Shown here: positions 1 to 8,215 of the stretch, piece by piece | Position numbering within the stretch: the first letter of the stretch is position 1 | Layout of the letters: each line of letters opens with the position of its first letter | Origin: JAFDZV01 sp966128725 | GTDB lineage: Bacteria > Bacteroidota > Ignavibacteria > OLB7 | Assembly: GCA_966128725.1 (NCBI GenBank) | Contig: CBHYLN010000063.1 | Coordinates: 1-30,155 of the forward strand | Direction of reading: 5' to 3' | Length of the DNA: 30,155 bases | Notes under the pieces: model-generated | Database searches by the model: none | What the model was told of the DNA's origin: nothing | What the model saw: only the letters and a program-made list of their open reading frames with translations | Made by a program: the position numbers and the translations under genes

Positions 1-2410
1 GCCCGTGCTCGGCGTGGTCGCGCCGATCGGCGTGTTGTCCACCGTACCGCCGTTGATCGTCAGATTGTCGTTCACCTGCGCGTCGGTAAGGCCAGTGCCG
101 ATGCGAACGGCATTCACCGTGCCGCTGCCGGCGTTCACCGAGTTCATCAACGCGTCACCCTGTCCGACCGTTGTTGGCAGTGTCTGCGTGCCGGTCCAGA
201 CGTTTGAATTCGCAAGGTTCACGCCCAGCGGATTGCCCGTGGTGCCGTCGCCAACAAGCGTGCCATTCGTGCTCACCGCCACATTGCCGGCGGTAGTCAC
301 GAAGTCCTTCGTCACCAGCGTGTTGCCCGGGTCGGCGCCGACCGTCGATGCCGCCGTTGCCTTCGCCGTCAACGCAAGGCTGGTGCCGCTCATCGTCGTG
401 AACGCGCCCGTGCTCGGCGTGGTTGCACCGATCGGCGTGTTGTCAACCGTACCGCCATTGATCGTCAGGTTGTCGTTCACCTGAGCGTCGGTAAGGCCAG
501 TGCCGATGCGAACGGCGTTCACCGTGCCGCTGCCGGCGTTCACCGAGTTCATCAACGCGTCACCCTGCCCCGCCGTTGTTGGCAGTGTCTGCGTGGCCGT
601 CCACGTATTGGCATTCGAGAGATTCACACCCAGCGGGCTGCCGGTTGTGCCGTTGCCAACAAGCGTGGCGTTCGTGCTCACCGCCACATTGCCGGCGGTG
701 GTCACGAAGTCCTTCGTCACCAGCGTGTTGCCTGGGTCGGCGCCAACCGTGGAGGCGGCCGTTGCCTTCGCCGTCAACGCAAGACTGGTGCCGTTCATCG
801 TTGTGAACGAACCCGTGCTTGGCGCGCCCGCTCCGATCGGCGTGGCATCAATCGTGCCGCCGTTGATCGTCAGGTTGTCGGCAACGCGTGCATCCACAAT
901 CGTGGTGGTACCGCTGTTCGTGGAGGCGATCAGGTTATCGCCCTGTGCCGCCGTCGCCGGAAGCGTCTGCGTGGCAGTCCACGTGTTCGCATTCGCCGTA
1001 TTCACACCCAGCGGGCTGCCAGTGGTGCCGTTGCCGACAAGCGTGGCGTTCGTGCTCACGGCCACATTGCCGGCGGTGGTCACGAAGTCCTTCGTCACCA
1101 GCGTGTTGCCCGGGTCGGCGCCGACCGTCGATGCCGCCGTTGCCTTCGCCGTCAACGCAAGGCTGGTGCCGCTCATCGTCGTGAACGCGCCCGTGCTCGG
1201 CGTGGTTGCACCGATCGGTGTGTTGTTCACCGTACCGCCGTTGATCGTCAGGTTGTCGTTCACCTGTGCGTCGGTAAGGCCGTTGCCGATCCGAGGCGCG
1301 TTGATTGTGGTGGTACCGCTGTTCGTGGAGGCAATCAGGTTATCGCCCTGTGCCGCCGTCGCCGGAAGCGTCTGCGTGGCCGTCCACGTATTGGCATTTG
1401 CCGTGTTCACGCCCAGCGGGCTGCCTGTGGTGCCGTTACCAACCAACGTGGCATTCGTGCTTACCGCCACATTGCCGGCGGTGGTCACGAAGTCCTTCGT
1501 TACCAGCGTGTTGCCCGGGTCGGCGCCGACCGTCGAGGCGGCCGTTGCCTTCGCCGTCAACGCAAGGCTGGTGCCGCTCATCGTCGTGAACGCGCCCGTG
1601 CTCGGCGTGGTCGCGCCGATCGGCGTGTTGTTCACCGTGCCGCCGTTGATCGTCAGGTTGTCGTTCACCTGTGCGTCGGTAAGGCCGTTGCCAATCCGAG
1701 GCGCGTTGATCGTGGTGGTACCGCTGTTCGTCGAGGCAATCAGGTTGTCACCCTGCGCCGCCGTCGCCGGGAGCGTCTGCGTGGCCGTCCACGTGTTCGC
1801 ATTCGCCGTGTTCACGCCCAGCGGGCTACCCGTGGTGCCATTGCCAGTGAGCGTGGCGTTCGTGCTCACGGCCACATTGCCGGGCGTAGTCACGAAGTCC
1901 TTCGTCAGCAGCGTGTTGCCCGGGTCGGCAGCGACCGTCGAAGCCGAGGTTCCCTTGGCCGACAGTGACAGCGTTGCGCCGGCGATCGCGGTAAAGGTAC
2001 CTGTGCTCGGCGTGACCGCGCCAATCGGCGTGTTGTTCACCGTGCCGCCGTTGATCGTCAGGTTGTCGTTCACCTGCGCGTCGGTAAGGCCGTTGCCGAT
2101 CCGCGGAGCGTTGATCGTTATCGAGCCGGCGTTGGTAACCGCGATCAGGTTGTCGCCCTGCGCAGTGGTTGCCGGAAGCGATTGCGTGGCCGTCCACGTG
2201 TTCGGGTTGGCAAGGTTCATGCCCAGAGGATTGCCCAGCAAGCCGTTGCCCGTAAGGGTGGCGTTGGTCGCAACCGCAACACCGCCCGGGATCGACAGAT
2301 AATCCTTGGTCACAAGCGTGGTGCCTGGATCGCCTGCAAGCGTGGAGGCCGAGGTGGCCTTCCCGGTAAGCGTCAGGTTGCCGAACGTCGGCGAGGACGT
2401 TGGCGCGATA
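1..2410 (-). repeat. Coding tandem repeat array, 405-bp unit (one 378-bp unit)
   Basis: The conserved block encoding TLVTKDF recurs with the same landmark base at 301, 706, 1084, 1489, 1894 and 2299. Spacings are 405, 378, 405, 405 and 405 bp, so the unit is 135 codons with one 126-codon variant. Long stretches are nearly identical between units, for example the block around 301-420 and that around 1084-1205. The unit at 2299 is the most diverged and marks the array boundary on the N-terminal side of the protein. The array continues past base 1. Units differ by blocks swapped between copies (two forms of the segment after DNLIA), which suggests unequal crossing-over or gene conversion. Confidence 0.9.
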
Positions 2411-3489
2411 TCCTGCGGCGTGGAAATGGTAACCGCGCCGGTGGCCGACGACACGTTGATCCGATTGGCTGTTCCAGCAACCGACAGCACACCGGTGTTG
2501 TTCAGCGTCACACTTCCGCCCAGCGGGACATTGCCGCCGCCTGACATGCCGATGCCGGGATTGATCACCACATACGGATTCGCCAGATCGACGTTCTGGA
2601 TCGAACCATCGACGATCTTCGGCGAGCTGACGGAGTTATTCGCCAACTGACCGGCACCAATGGCGCCCGAGGCGATCTTCGAGCCGGTGATGGTGGTATC
2701 ACGCAGCTTGCTGCCGGAGATGCCGCCATCGAGCAGGTAATAATCGTACAGGCTGTTCGGCGTCAGCGACAGAGTAACCGCTGGTCCGGTTGGGTTGGTA
2801 ACACCGATCGCGTTGTCGGCGCTGTTAACCGAAGCGACACCGGTTGGTCCGGTCAGCGTAAACTGATTGCCGCTTCTGGTAAGGAGCAATCCGCCCGCGG
2901 TGTTCAGCGTGATGTCGCCGGCAACACCGTTAATGGTGTTCACTCCAGCTGCGGATGGGCTGCCCCAGACAACACCGCTGCCCGTGGATGTCAGCACCTG
3001 GCCGGCGACCGAGCCAGCCGGGTTGATCTTCCTTGCCGAGACGGCATTGTCGCGAATGTTCTCGCCGCCAACCACATTGCTTGCCACGGCATAGGAGCTG
3101 TCGGCAATGGTCGAACGAATGCTGTATGGCACTGCGGTCAACTGAGTGCGTGGTGTCATCTCGCGATTATCACGCAGCGTTGTGCCAATCCAGTACTGAC
3201 GGTCGAACGGCAGATTAAAGGGGTTCACCGAACCGAGCACGACGTTGAACAATCCACGTGTTACTACCACGTTCGATTGTGCTTCCGTCCAGATCGGATC
3301 ATCGGAGGTTGGCGATGTATAAATCTTGAAGGTCATGGTGTACGTTCCGTTTGGAACGGCCTGACCAGAAGTGTTGGTTAGCAAACCCTGGTAGGAGATT
3401 TGCTGTGGCGCCTGTGCAAGCGCGGTTCCACTCGCGATAACAGTGCCTAGCACCGTCGCAAGCAGCCGTCGCATGTTCTGTGGTTTCAT
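1..3489 (-). CDS. Secreted protein with 135-residue tandem repeats, C-terminus cut by window edge
   Basis: The frame stays open from the ATG at 3489 to base 1, giving at least 1163 residues with no stop. Residues 1-26 form a signal peptide (two Arg, a hydrophobic core, then GTALAQ), so export is expected. Residues 27-150 form an N-terminal head beginning QAPQQISYQGLLTNTSGQAV, with PNGTYTMTFKIY, GLFNVVLGSV and PRTQLTAVPYSIR. I know this head from hypothetical secreted proteins of the Bacteroidota/Chlorobiota that often carry fibre-like repeats. A Gly/Thr/Asn-rich linker follows, then tandem repeats from about 2410 to the edge, with recurring segments such as TKDFVTT, GNGTTGSPLGVN, NTWTATQTLPAT, GDNLIA and DAQVNDNLTINGGTVNNTPIG. 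The composition suggests a beta-solenoid or fibre. It lies just downstream of, and is co-oriented with, a T9SS cargo gene; a sorting domain may lie beyond the edge. No clear ribosome site is seen, and Met6 at 3474 is an alternative start. Function is unknown; surface fibre or adhesin is inference. Confidence 0.85.
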   Translation of the reverse strand, partial: MKPQNMRRLLATVLGTVIASGTALAQAPQQISYQGLLTNTSGQAVPNGTYTMTFKIYTSPTSDDPIWTEAQSNVVVTRGLFNVVLGSVNPFNLPFDRQYWIGTTLRDNREMTPRTQLTAVPYSIRSTIADSSYAVASNVVGGENIRDNAVSARKINPAGSVAGQVLTSTGSGVVWGSPSAAGVNTINGVAGDITLNTAGGLLLTRSGNQFTLTGPTGVASVNSADNAIGVTNPTGPAVTLSLTPNSLYDYYLLDGGISGSKLRDTTITGSKIASGAIGAGQLANNSVSSPKIVDGSIQNVDLANPYVVINPGIGMSGGGNVPLGGSVTLNNTGVLSVAGTANRINVSSATGAVTISTPQDIAPTSSPTFGNLTLTGKATSASTLAGDPGTTLVTKDYLSIPGGVAVATNATLTGNGLLGNPLGMNLANPNTWTATQSLPATTAQGDNLIAVTNAGSITINAPRIGNGLTDAQVNDNLTINGGTVNNTPIGAVTPSTGTFTAIAGATLSLSAKGTSASTVAADPGNTLLTKDFVTTPGNVAVSTNATLTGNGTTGSPLGVNTANANTWTATQTLPATAAQGDNLIASTNSGTTTINAPRIGNGLTDAQVNDNLTINGGTVNNTPIGATTPSTGAFTTMSGTSLALTAKATAASTVGADPGNTLVTKDFVTTAGNVAVSTNATLVGNGTTGSPLGVNTANANTWTATQTLPATAAQGDNLIASTNSGTTTINAPRIGNGLTDAQVNDNLTINGGTVNNTPIGATTPSTGAFTTMSGTSLALTAKATAASTVGADPGNTLVTKDFVTTAGNVAVSTNATLVGNGTTGSPLGVNTANANTWTATQTLPATAAQGDNLIASTNSGTTTIVDARVADNLTINGGTIDATPIGAGAPSTGSFTTMNGTSLALTAKATAASTVGADPGNTLVTKDFVTTAGNVAVSTNATLVGNGTTGSPLGVNLSNANTWTATQTLPTTAGQGDALMNSVNAGSGTVNAVRIGTGLTDAQVNDNLTINGGTVDNTPIGATTPSTGAFTTMSGTSLALTAKATAASTVGADPGNTLVTKDFVTTAGNVAVSTNGTLVGDGTTGNPLGVNLANSNVWTGTQTLPTTVGQGDALMNSVNAGSGTVNAVRIGTGLTDAQVNDNLTINGGTVDNTPIGATTPSTG

Positions 3490-3590
3490 TGCAGTTGTAA
3501 CCTTGGTGAGGGATTGGACTTCCTTGGACCGTCGTTTGTTTCTGTCCTGAATTGCCAACGGCACTGATGTAGGACCATCCGCCGCCTGCT

Positions 3591-3606
3591 GCTCATGCAA
3601 ATGAGC
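3591..3606. other. Short perfect hairpin with GCAA loop
   Basis: The sequence gctcat-gcaa-atgagc is a 6-bp perfect stem, with a GNRA tetraloop when read on the plus strand. It sits 19 bases past the stop of the minus-strand T9SS cargo gene and about 100 bases before the start of the repeat protein. No T-run follows on either strand, so it is not a classical intrinsic terminator. It may be a processing or stabilising structure, or chance. Confidence 0.35.
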
Positions 3607-3625
3607 ACCCGGCAGCCAGCGTTCG

Positions 3626-4216
3626 TTAGCGTACGATAATGAGCTTTCTGCGCTCGGACTGTGTTGCCGCAGTGGACCCTGCTGGCGTCACAGAAAGCTG
3701 GTAGATGTACACTCCGCCACCGGCTCGTTCACCGGTTGCGAGCATGCCATCCCATGATTCACGATGTTCTCCGGCGTCGGCGATTCCGTCGAACAACACG
3801 GCAACCGATCGACCGAGGAGATCATACACCTCGAGCGAAACCTTGCTTCGTTCCCGCAGGCGGAAACCAATTGTCGTGGAGACGGAAAATGGATTCGGAT
3901 AATTCCGCAACTCGAACGCCCCGGCCGTGGCGACCGCCCCGGCGTCGTCGTCGAACGACGCTATCTCGTCGAACGGAACCCAGAATCCCTGGCTGAGCCG
4001 CTGTTCGCGGGTGGAATCGGTCAGCCCGATCACCGTTTGGCCAGCGGACGCGTACATGTAGGACTCCCCGTCGTCGGCGCCGATAACGCCTCCGCTGGAG
4101 ATGACCGACCATGGAATTTGCTCGGTTTGGGCAAAGACCATGCCCGGTATTCCCGCTACGGCACACACCCCTACCAGCGCGCTCAGGAGCACGCGGCAAT
4201 GGTTCGACCATCGCAT
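3626..4216 (-). CDS. Small secreted protein with T9SS type A C-terminal sorting domain
   Basis: This is a 196-residue protein. Residues 1-30 are a signal peptide ending in MVFAQ. Residues 36-82 match a short beta module common in Bacteroidota cargo (SSGGVIGADDGESYMYASAGQ, then a GFWVPF ending). Residues 104-196 are a T9SS type A sorting domain: it opens with NYPNPFSVSTTIGF, continues with SLEVYDLLGRSV and GVYIYQLSV, and ends in KLIIVR. Such domains direct passage through the outer membrane and surface attachment or release. A GAGG ribosome site lies six bases before the ATG at 4216. The gene is followed 136 bases later by the co-oriented repeat protein, so the two may share a surface role. 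The cargo portion is only about 70 residues and carries no catalytic motif; function beyond export is unknown. Confidence 0.9.
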   Translation of the reverse strand: MRWSNHCRVLLSALVGVCAVAGIPGMVFAQTEQIPWSVISSGGVIGADDGESYMYASAGQTVIGLTDSTREQRLSQGFWVPFDEIASFDDDAGAVATAGAFELRNYPNPFSVSTTIGFRLRERSKVSLEVYDLLGRSVAVLFDGIADAGEHRESWDGMLATGERAGGGVYIYQLSVTPAGSTAATQSERRKLIIVR

Positions 4217-5010
4217 AGGATACCTCGGTTGTTACTGGATTGATTGAGGATTGATGAAGACGCACATCAGCTACACAACGGTGAACCGGCCGTGTATAAC
4301 AAACGCCTTCGTTTATGGAACGTTGATTATTGCTTGGGTATGACGTATAAGCTCGGCCAACCATTCTGGACAGGTTGCCGTCATTACGTCTTCGCTGGGG
4401 GGGAGAAGACCGCTAATGCAGACTTGGGTATGAATATACAACACCCCAAACCTTCAACGCAAGCCTTCCGTCGCGCAACACGTATAATTGCGCCTCTCAG
4501 GCGTTCGATCACAACCGGGGAACAGCGGTTCCCACGCCAGTGATACGAATGGTAAATCCAATAACGTGTTGTTGTGCCAACCACCAAACGCGGGTTATTC
4601 ACCGGATTGCTGTCTGGATCAGGAACCTAATCGGCCGAAAAAGCGGCCATTTAGTTGCGTTGCAAGTCCATTCAGGCTGTCACCGGCCGCGTATGGTCAG
4701 CATCAGGCGGCACAAATATGCATTCCGCACATTAGGCCAACATGAGATTGGCTCGCCTATGTTACATCCACCATGCACAGTGTCACTTCTGCAACGGTGC
4801 GTATCGGCGGACGCCAACAATGCTGCCAAGCCCCATCAGCAAGCACAACGGCGACATATCCGGTTATCACGCATACGCACCTGGGGCTTGCTCCACCTGG
4901 CCTGCACGGGACCAGCAGCCGCGGCCCATTGCGGTGTTGCTGCTTCATAACACGGAATTAATATGGTAGTTACACCCATGCCGGTGCCCGCCGCGTAAGT
5001 TGCACGCACC
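4217..5010. other. Long intergenic region without a convincing gene
   Basis: About 800 bases separate the minus-strand surface module from the plus-strand sugar operon. Base composition is visibly more AT-rich than the flanking genes. Short open frames exist on both strands, but their products are rich in Cys, His and Arg and look like random translation. No tRNA cloverleaf, transposase fragment or inverted-repeat end was recognised. It probably holds divergent promoters for the T9SS cargo gene and the sugar operon. Confidence 0.6.
4937..4964 (+). promoter_or_regulatory. Possible promoter of the sugar operon
   Basis: TTGCTG (4937-4942) and TAATAT (4959-4964) are separated by 16 bases in an AT-rich patch upstream of the first plus-strand genes. 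Matches to the TTGACA and TATAAT consensus are partial (four of six for the -10). It is the best candidate in the region, but it is weak, and FCB bacteria often use other promoter sequences. Confidence 0.25.
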
Positions 5011-5280
5011 ATGAGCATGTATCGCGAACGTGAATATCAGGACGATGAGAGCCAGGCGGTGTACTTGCTGCGCGGCCTCTTCCCCACCGACTTCGCGTTT
5101 CGCCTGATGACAACACACGTTATCCTGCCGCCGGGTACACCGGAGCGTAGCATCGCTGAGATCGATGCGGACCGGGCAGAGTATTGCTGGCCGTACCGAC
5201 TCATCGGCGTACCCGCCACCAGCACTCACATATTTCGCGTTCATGACCAAACGCATACTCTTCATCTGCGGGTCGATTAA
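5011..5280 (+). CDS. Hypothetical small protein, doubtful
   Basis: An 89-residue frame starts MSMYREREYQDDESQAVYLL. The first 70 residues have a balanced, charged composition with GC-rich third codon positions, unlike the surrounding random frames, so it could be real. Its end overlaps the start of the next gene by 38 bases, which would allow translational coupling. Against it: there is no ribosome site before the ATG, I recognise no family, and the last 20 residues (HDQTHTLHLRVD) simply overlay the next gene's start. It has no signal peptide or membrane segment. Confidence 0.3.
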   Translation: MSMYREREYQDDESQAVYLLRGLFPTDFAFRLMTTHVILPPGTPERSIAEIDADRAEYCWPYRLIGVPATSTHIFRVHDQTHTLHLRVD

Positions 5281-6283
5281 CCAAACGTCGCAGATGCATG
5301 CAATCGCCGCGCACCTTCCGGAATACGAGCACTACTTTACGCCGTATTACGCGGATGGTTTTCCAGAGCTGATACGGCGCGCCGGCCTTGCCGATACAAC
5401 GGTAATGGGTCGGAAGCTTGCCGAGCGATGCCTTGCGTATCTGCACACACACGACCTGCGAATTGACTATCGCGGCACGGCCAACAATTACGATCTGGTG
5501 GTTACCTGCAGCGATCTAGTGGTGCCGGCCAATGTTCGGCGCGGCAAGCTGATACTTGTGCAGGAGGGAATGACCGATCCGGAAAATCTCATGTACCGGA
5601 TTGTGAAGCGCCTGAAGCTCCCACGCTACCTGGCCAGCACGTCGGCTACGGGTTTAAGCAACGCGTACGACTATTTCTGCGTAGCCAGCGATGGATATCG
5701 CGAACTGTTCGCGCGCAAAGGTGTTGATCGCTCGAAGCTGCTGGTTACGGGAATACCAAACTTTGACAACTGCGCCGAATATCTCGACAATAATTTCCCG
5801 CACCGCAACTATGTGCTGGTGGCCACCAGCGATACCCGCGAGACATTCAAGTATGAGAATCGAAAGCGCTTCATACTTGAGGCGGTACGGCTTGCAGCGG
5901 GCCGGCCGTTAATATTCAAGCTGCATCCCAACGAATGGGTTGAACGCGCCACCACCGAAATCGAACGATGGGCACCGGACGCATTGGTGTACGCCAGCGG
6001 CAACACAAACCACATGGTCGCCAATTGCGATATGCTGATCACGAAAGTCTCGAGTGTGGTATACGTGGGGCTGGCCCTGGGCAAGGAAGTGATTTCCTAT
6101 TTCGATATCAACGAGCTGCGCGATCTGATGCCGATTCAGAACGGCGGACAATCGGCCGCTGCAATTGCCGATGTATGCCGCAGGCATATGCAGGACGCCC
6201 CGATGCCGCAGGCAGCCCGCCAGACCGCTGGCACACATGCACCCCGGATGCACGCCGCGCAGGCAACCATGGTGTACCGATGA
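5243..6283 (+). CDS. GT-B-fold protein (UDP-GlcNAc 2-epimerase/glycosyltransferase-like)
   Basis: This is a 346-residue cytoplasmic protein. The ATG at 5243 was chosen because the sequence there opens directly with a Rossmann-like strand, MTKRILFICGSINQTSQMHA; in-frame starts further upstream add unstructured residues. Two halves are visible: an N-terminal domain (1-165, with NNYDLVVTCSDLVVP and KLILVQEG) and a C-terminal domain (166-315) with LLVTGIPNFDN, YVLVATSDTRETF, LIFKLHPNE (224-231) and CDMLITKVSSVVYVGLALGKEV. The LHPNE motif and the late K-V-S-S-V-Y-x-G segment resemble nucleotide-sugar epimerases and CDP-glycerol-type or capsule transferases. I do not see enough to call it a hydrolysing epimerase (NeuC). 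In context it could transfer the sugar made by the downstream genes; that is inference. It shares an ATGA overlap with the cytidylyltransferase gene. The last 30 residues are low-complexity. Confidence 0.75.
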   Translation: MTKRILFICGSINQTSQMHAIAAHLPEYEHYFTPYYADGFPELIRRAGLADTTVMGRKLAERCLAYLHTHDLRIDYRGTANNYDLVVTCSDLVVPANVRRGKLILVQEGMTDPENLMYRIVKRLKLPRYLASTSATGLSNAYDYFCVASDGYRELFARKGVDRSKLLVTGIPNFDNCAEYLDNNFPHRNYVLVATSDTRETFKYENRKRFILEAVRLAAGRPLIFKLHPNEWVERATTEIERWAPDALVYASGNTNHMVANCDMLITKVSSVVYVGLALGKEVISYFDINELRDLMPIQNGGQSAAAIADVCRRHMQDAPMPQAARQTAGTHAPRMHAAQATMVYR

Positions 6284-7083
6284 ACATGGTGGTGGTTGTA
6301 CAGGCGCGCATGGGAAGCAGCCGCCTTCCGGCCAAGGTGATGATGCCACTGGCCGGCCGAACGCTTCTTGAGCGGATGATCGATCGCGTGCGCGCGGCCG
6401 CCTTGGTCCGCACCGTTGTGGTGGCCACCACCACCGAGCCCGCCGACGACGCCATCCGCGCACTCTGCGGGCAGCTTGGCATTGCCTGCTACAGCGGCAG
6501 CCGCGATGATCTGCTTGACCGCCACTATCAGGCCGGGCTGTTGCACGATGCCGACGCCGTTGTAAAGATCCCATCGGATTGCCCGTTGATCGACCCGGCC
6601 GTGATCGACCGTGTGCTGGATCGATATCTCAGCAGCCCCACGCGGCCGGACTTCGTGAGCAATCTGCACCCGCCCTCCTACCCCGATGGCCACGATGTTG
6701 AGGTGATTTCCATGCCTGCACTGCAGGCCGCCTGGCGCCTGGCGGCGCAGCCGTTCGAGCGGGAGCATACAACGCCGTATCTGTGGGAGCGGCCCGAATC
6801 CTTCCGCATCGAAAACGTGACATGGGAAACGGGGCTGGATTATTCGATGTCGCACCGCTGGACAATCGATTATCCCGAGGATTACGAATTCATTGCCGAA
6901 GTGTACAACCAGCTTACGCCGACACACGGGCCATGTTTTGGCATTGCCGCCGTGCTGGATCTGCTGGAACGCCGGCCGGCGATCGCGGCGATCAACGCAA
7001 GCCTTGCCGGCGTGAACTGGTATCGGCATCACCTTGGCGAGTTGCGAACGATTGACGCCGGGATGACACGCGGTACGCCGTAA
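6280..7083 (+). CDS. SpsF-type cytidylyltransferase of sugar acid activation
   Basis: This 267-residue protein starts in an ATGA overlap with the preceding stop, so the two are translationally coupled. It has the CMP-sugar-synthetase/SpsF (nucleotidyltransferase) fold: the nucleotide-binding signature QARMGSSRLPAKVM at residues 8-21, VVATTTEPADD at 47-57, GSRDDLLDRHY at 73-83, the metal-binding DCPLIDP at 100-106, YPDGHDVEV at 134-142, EREHTTPYLW at 160-169 and TIDYPEDY at 195-202. Length is normal for the family. Relatives activate nonulosonic or KDO-like acids with CTP, or act in spore coat polysaccharide synthesis. With a NeuB-like synthase in the same operon, CMP activation of the pathway product is the most likely role. 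The exact substrate cannot be read from the sequence. Confidence 0.85.
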   Translation: MNMVVVVQARMGSSRLPAKVMMPLAGRTLLERMIDRVRAAALVRTVVVATTTEPADDAIRALCGQLGIACYSGSRDDLLDRHYQAGLLHDADAVVKIPSDCPLIDPAVIDRVLDRYLSSPTRPDFVSNLHPPSYPDGHDVEVISMPALQAAWRLAAQPFEREHTTPYLWERPESFRIENVTWETGLDYSMSHRWTIDYPEDYEFIAEVYNQLTPTHGPCFGIAAVLDLLERRPAIAAINASLAGVNWYRHHLGELRTIDAGMTRGTP

Positions 7084-7223
7084 CACATGGAGTGTAGTGC
7101 AATGCAGCACGCCGCGAAATGTAAGCCAAGCACACTGCCGGCGCGAATACGCGAGCAGCGGCCACACGGCATGCCGAACGGACGACGACGCGAGAACGAA
7201 TCACGAACGAAACGGACCGAACA

Positions 7224-8102
7224 ATGACAACGATGCCGATCGATACGATGGAACACACCCACGCCGAGCTTGCCGAACTGGCGCTTCGGGTGCGCGAGCA
7301 CATTGTGCGCATGGCCACCGGCGGAGGCTGCTTCATCGGCGCCTCCCTTTCCTGCGCCGACCTGCTGGTGTATCTGTATTCGCGCGTGCTGCGCATCAGC
7401 CCTGCACGCCTTGATGACCCCACACGCGACTATCTCTTCCTTTCCAAGGGACACGATGTGCCGGCACTGTACGGCACGCTGGCCGAGCTTGGATACTTCG
7501 ACCGCGCGCGCCTCGCCAACCATCTCAGTCCGGACGACGCGATCTACTGGCACCCGAACCGCCGCGTGCCCGGCGTGGAGTTCCACTCCGGTTCGCTGGG
7601 ACATCTGCTGGGCGTTGCCGTCGGGGTGGCGTTGGACATCAGGATGCGGGGCGACAACAACCGGGTGTTCGTTGTTCTGGGCGACGGCGAGCTGAACGAA
7701 GGCTCGGTGTGGGAGGCAATGCTGGTGGCCGCGGCGCATGGGCTGGACAATCTGGTGGGGATTATCGACCGCAACGAGTTCCAGGCGAACATGCGCACGG
7801 AGGAGTTGATCCCGCTGGAACCGATCGGCGACAAGATCACGGCCTTCGGCTGGAGTGCCGAGCGGATCGACGGCCACTCGTTCGCGGCAATGGAGCAGGC
7901 GTTCAACCGGCTTCCGCTTGCCAACGGGCGGCCAAGCATGATCATCGCCGACACGGTGCGCGGCCGGGGCTGCCCCTCGATCGAGCGCCGTGCCGACCGC
8001 TGGTTCGTGAAGCTGAGCGACCACGACGCCGAGCTGCTCAGGGCCGAGCTGCACGGCCATGCAGCGGGCGAACTGGAATCCGAGACGCTGATGGTGCGCT
8101 AG
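7224..8102 (+). CDS. Transketolase, N-terminal (ThDP-binding) subunit
   Basis: This 292-residue protein matches only the pyrophosphate-binding half of transketolase. Visible features are LFLSKGHDVPALYGTLAELG at 71-90, FHSGSLGHLLGVAVGVAL at 120-137, and the thiamine diphosphate motif opening with GDGELNEG at 153-160 and closing with N184 (IIDRN), the spacing known for ThDP enzymes. The C-terminal half is encoded separately at 8216-9160, so the active enzyme should be an alpha2beta2 assembly. Transketolase moves a two-carbon ketol unit between sugar phosphates. Split forms occur in archaea and in accessory sugar clusters; here it sits among nonulosonate-type genes, so a dedicated biosynthetic role is inferred. 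The ATG at 7224 has only a weak GGA upstream; an ATG three codons later is possible. Confidence 0.9.
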   Translation: MTTMPIDTMEHTHAELAELALRVREHIVRMATGGGCFIGASLSCADLLVYLYSRVLRISPARLDDPTRDYLFLSKGHDVPALYGTLAELGYFDRARLANHLSPDDAIYWHPNRRVPGVEFHSGSLGHLLGVAVGVALDIRMRGDNNRVFVVLGDGELNEGSVWEAMLVAAAHGLDNLVGIIDRNEFQANMRTEELIPLEPIGDKITAFGWSAERIDGHSFAAMEQAFNRLPLANGRPSMIIADTVRGRGCPSIERRADRWFVKLSDHDAELLRAELHGHAAGELESETLMVR

Positions 8103-8150
8103 CAGCCTGTTGAAATACCTGCAGGCCCTTGGGCTGTTCAGCAGCCTGCT
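8101..8150 (+). repeat. Imperfect inverted repeat overlapping the transketolase-N stop
   Basis: Arms at 8101-8114 (agcagcctgttgaa) and 8137-8150 (ttcagcagcctgct) pair with one mismatch and one G-U pair. The loop holds a smaller GC-rich foldback near 8123-8136. The left arm begins inside the stop codon. No T-run follows, so full termination is unlikely; it could tune expression between the two transketolase halves, or be a small REP-like element. Confidence 0.5.
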
Positions 8151-8215
8151 AGAGATGCCGCATGCACGCCTGGAAATCGAGTTGACGAAGAACAACGATC
8201 AGGAGCGAGAAATCG

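Noticed and set aside
5..2302. Two long plus-strand open frames with repetitive products (159 and 600 residues)
   Set aside because: They are exact antisense of the minus-strand repeat protein, which has a signal peptide, a recognisable N-terminal domain and one frame open over the entire 3489 bases. The plus frames break at 484-500 and lack a ribosome site.
4480..4545. tRNA-like segment containing gttcgatcac
   Set aside because: The flanking bases do not form a T-stem, and no acceptor or anticodon stem could be fitted around it.
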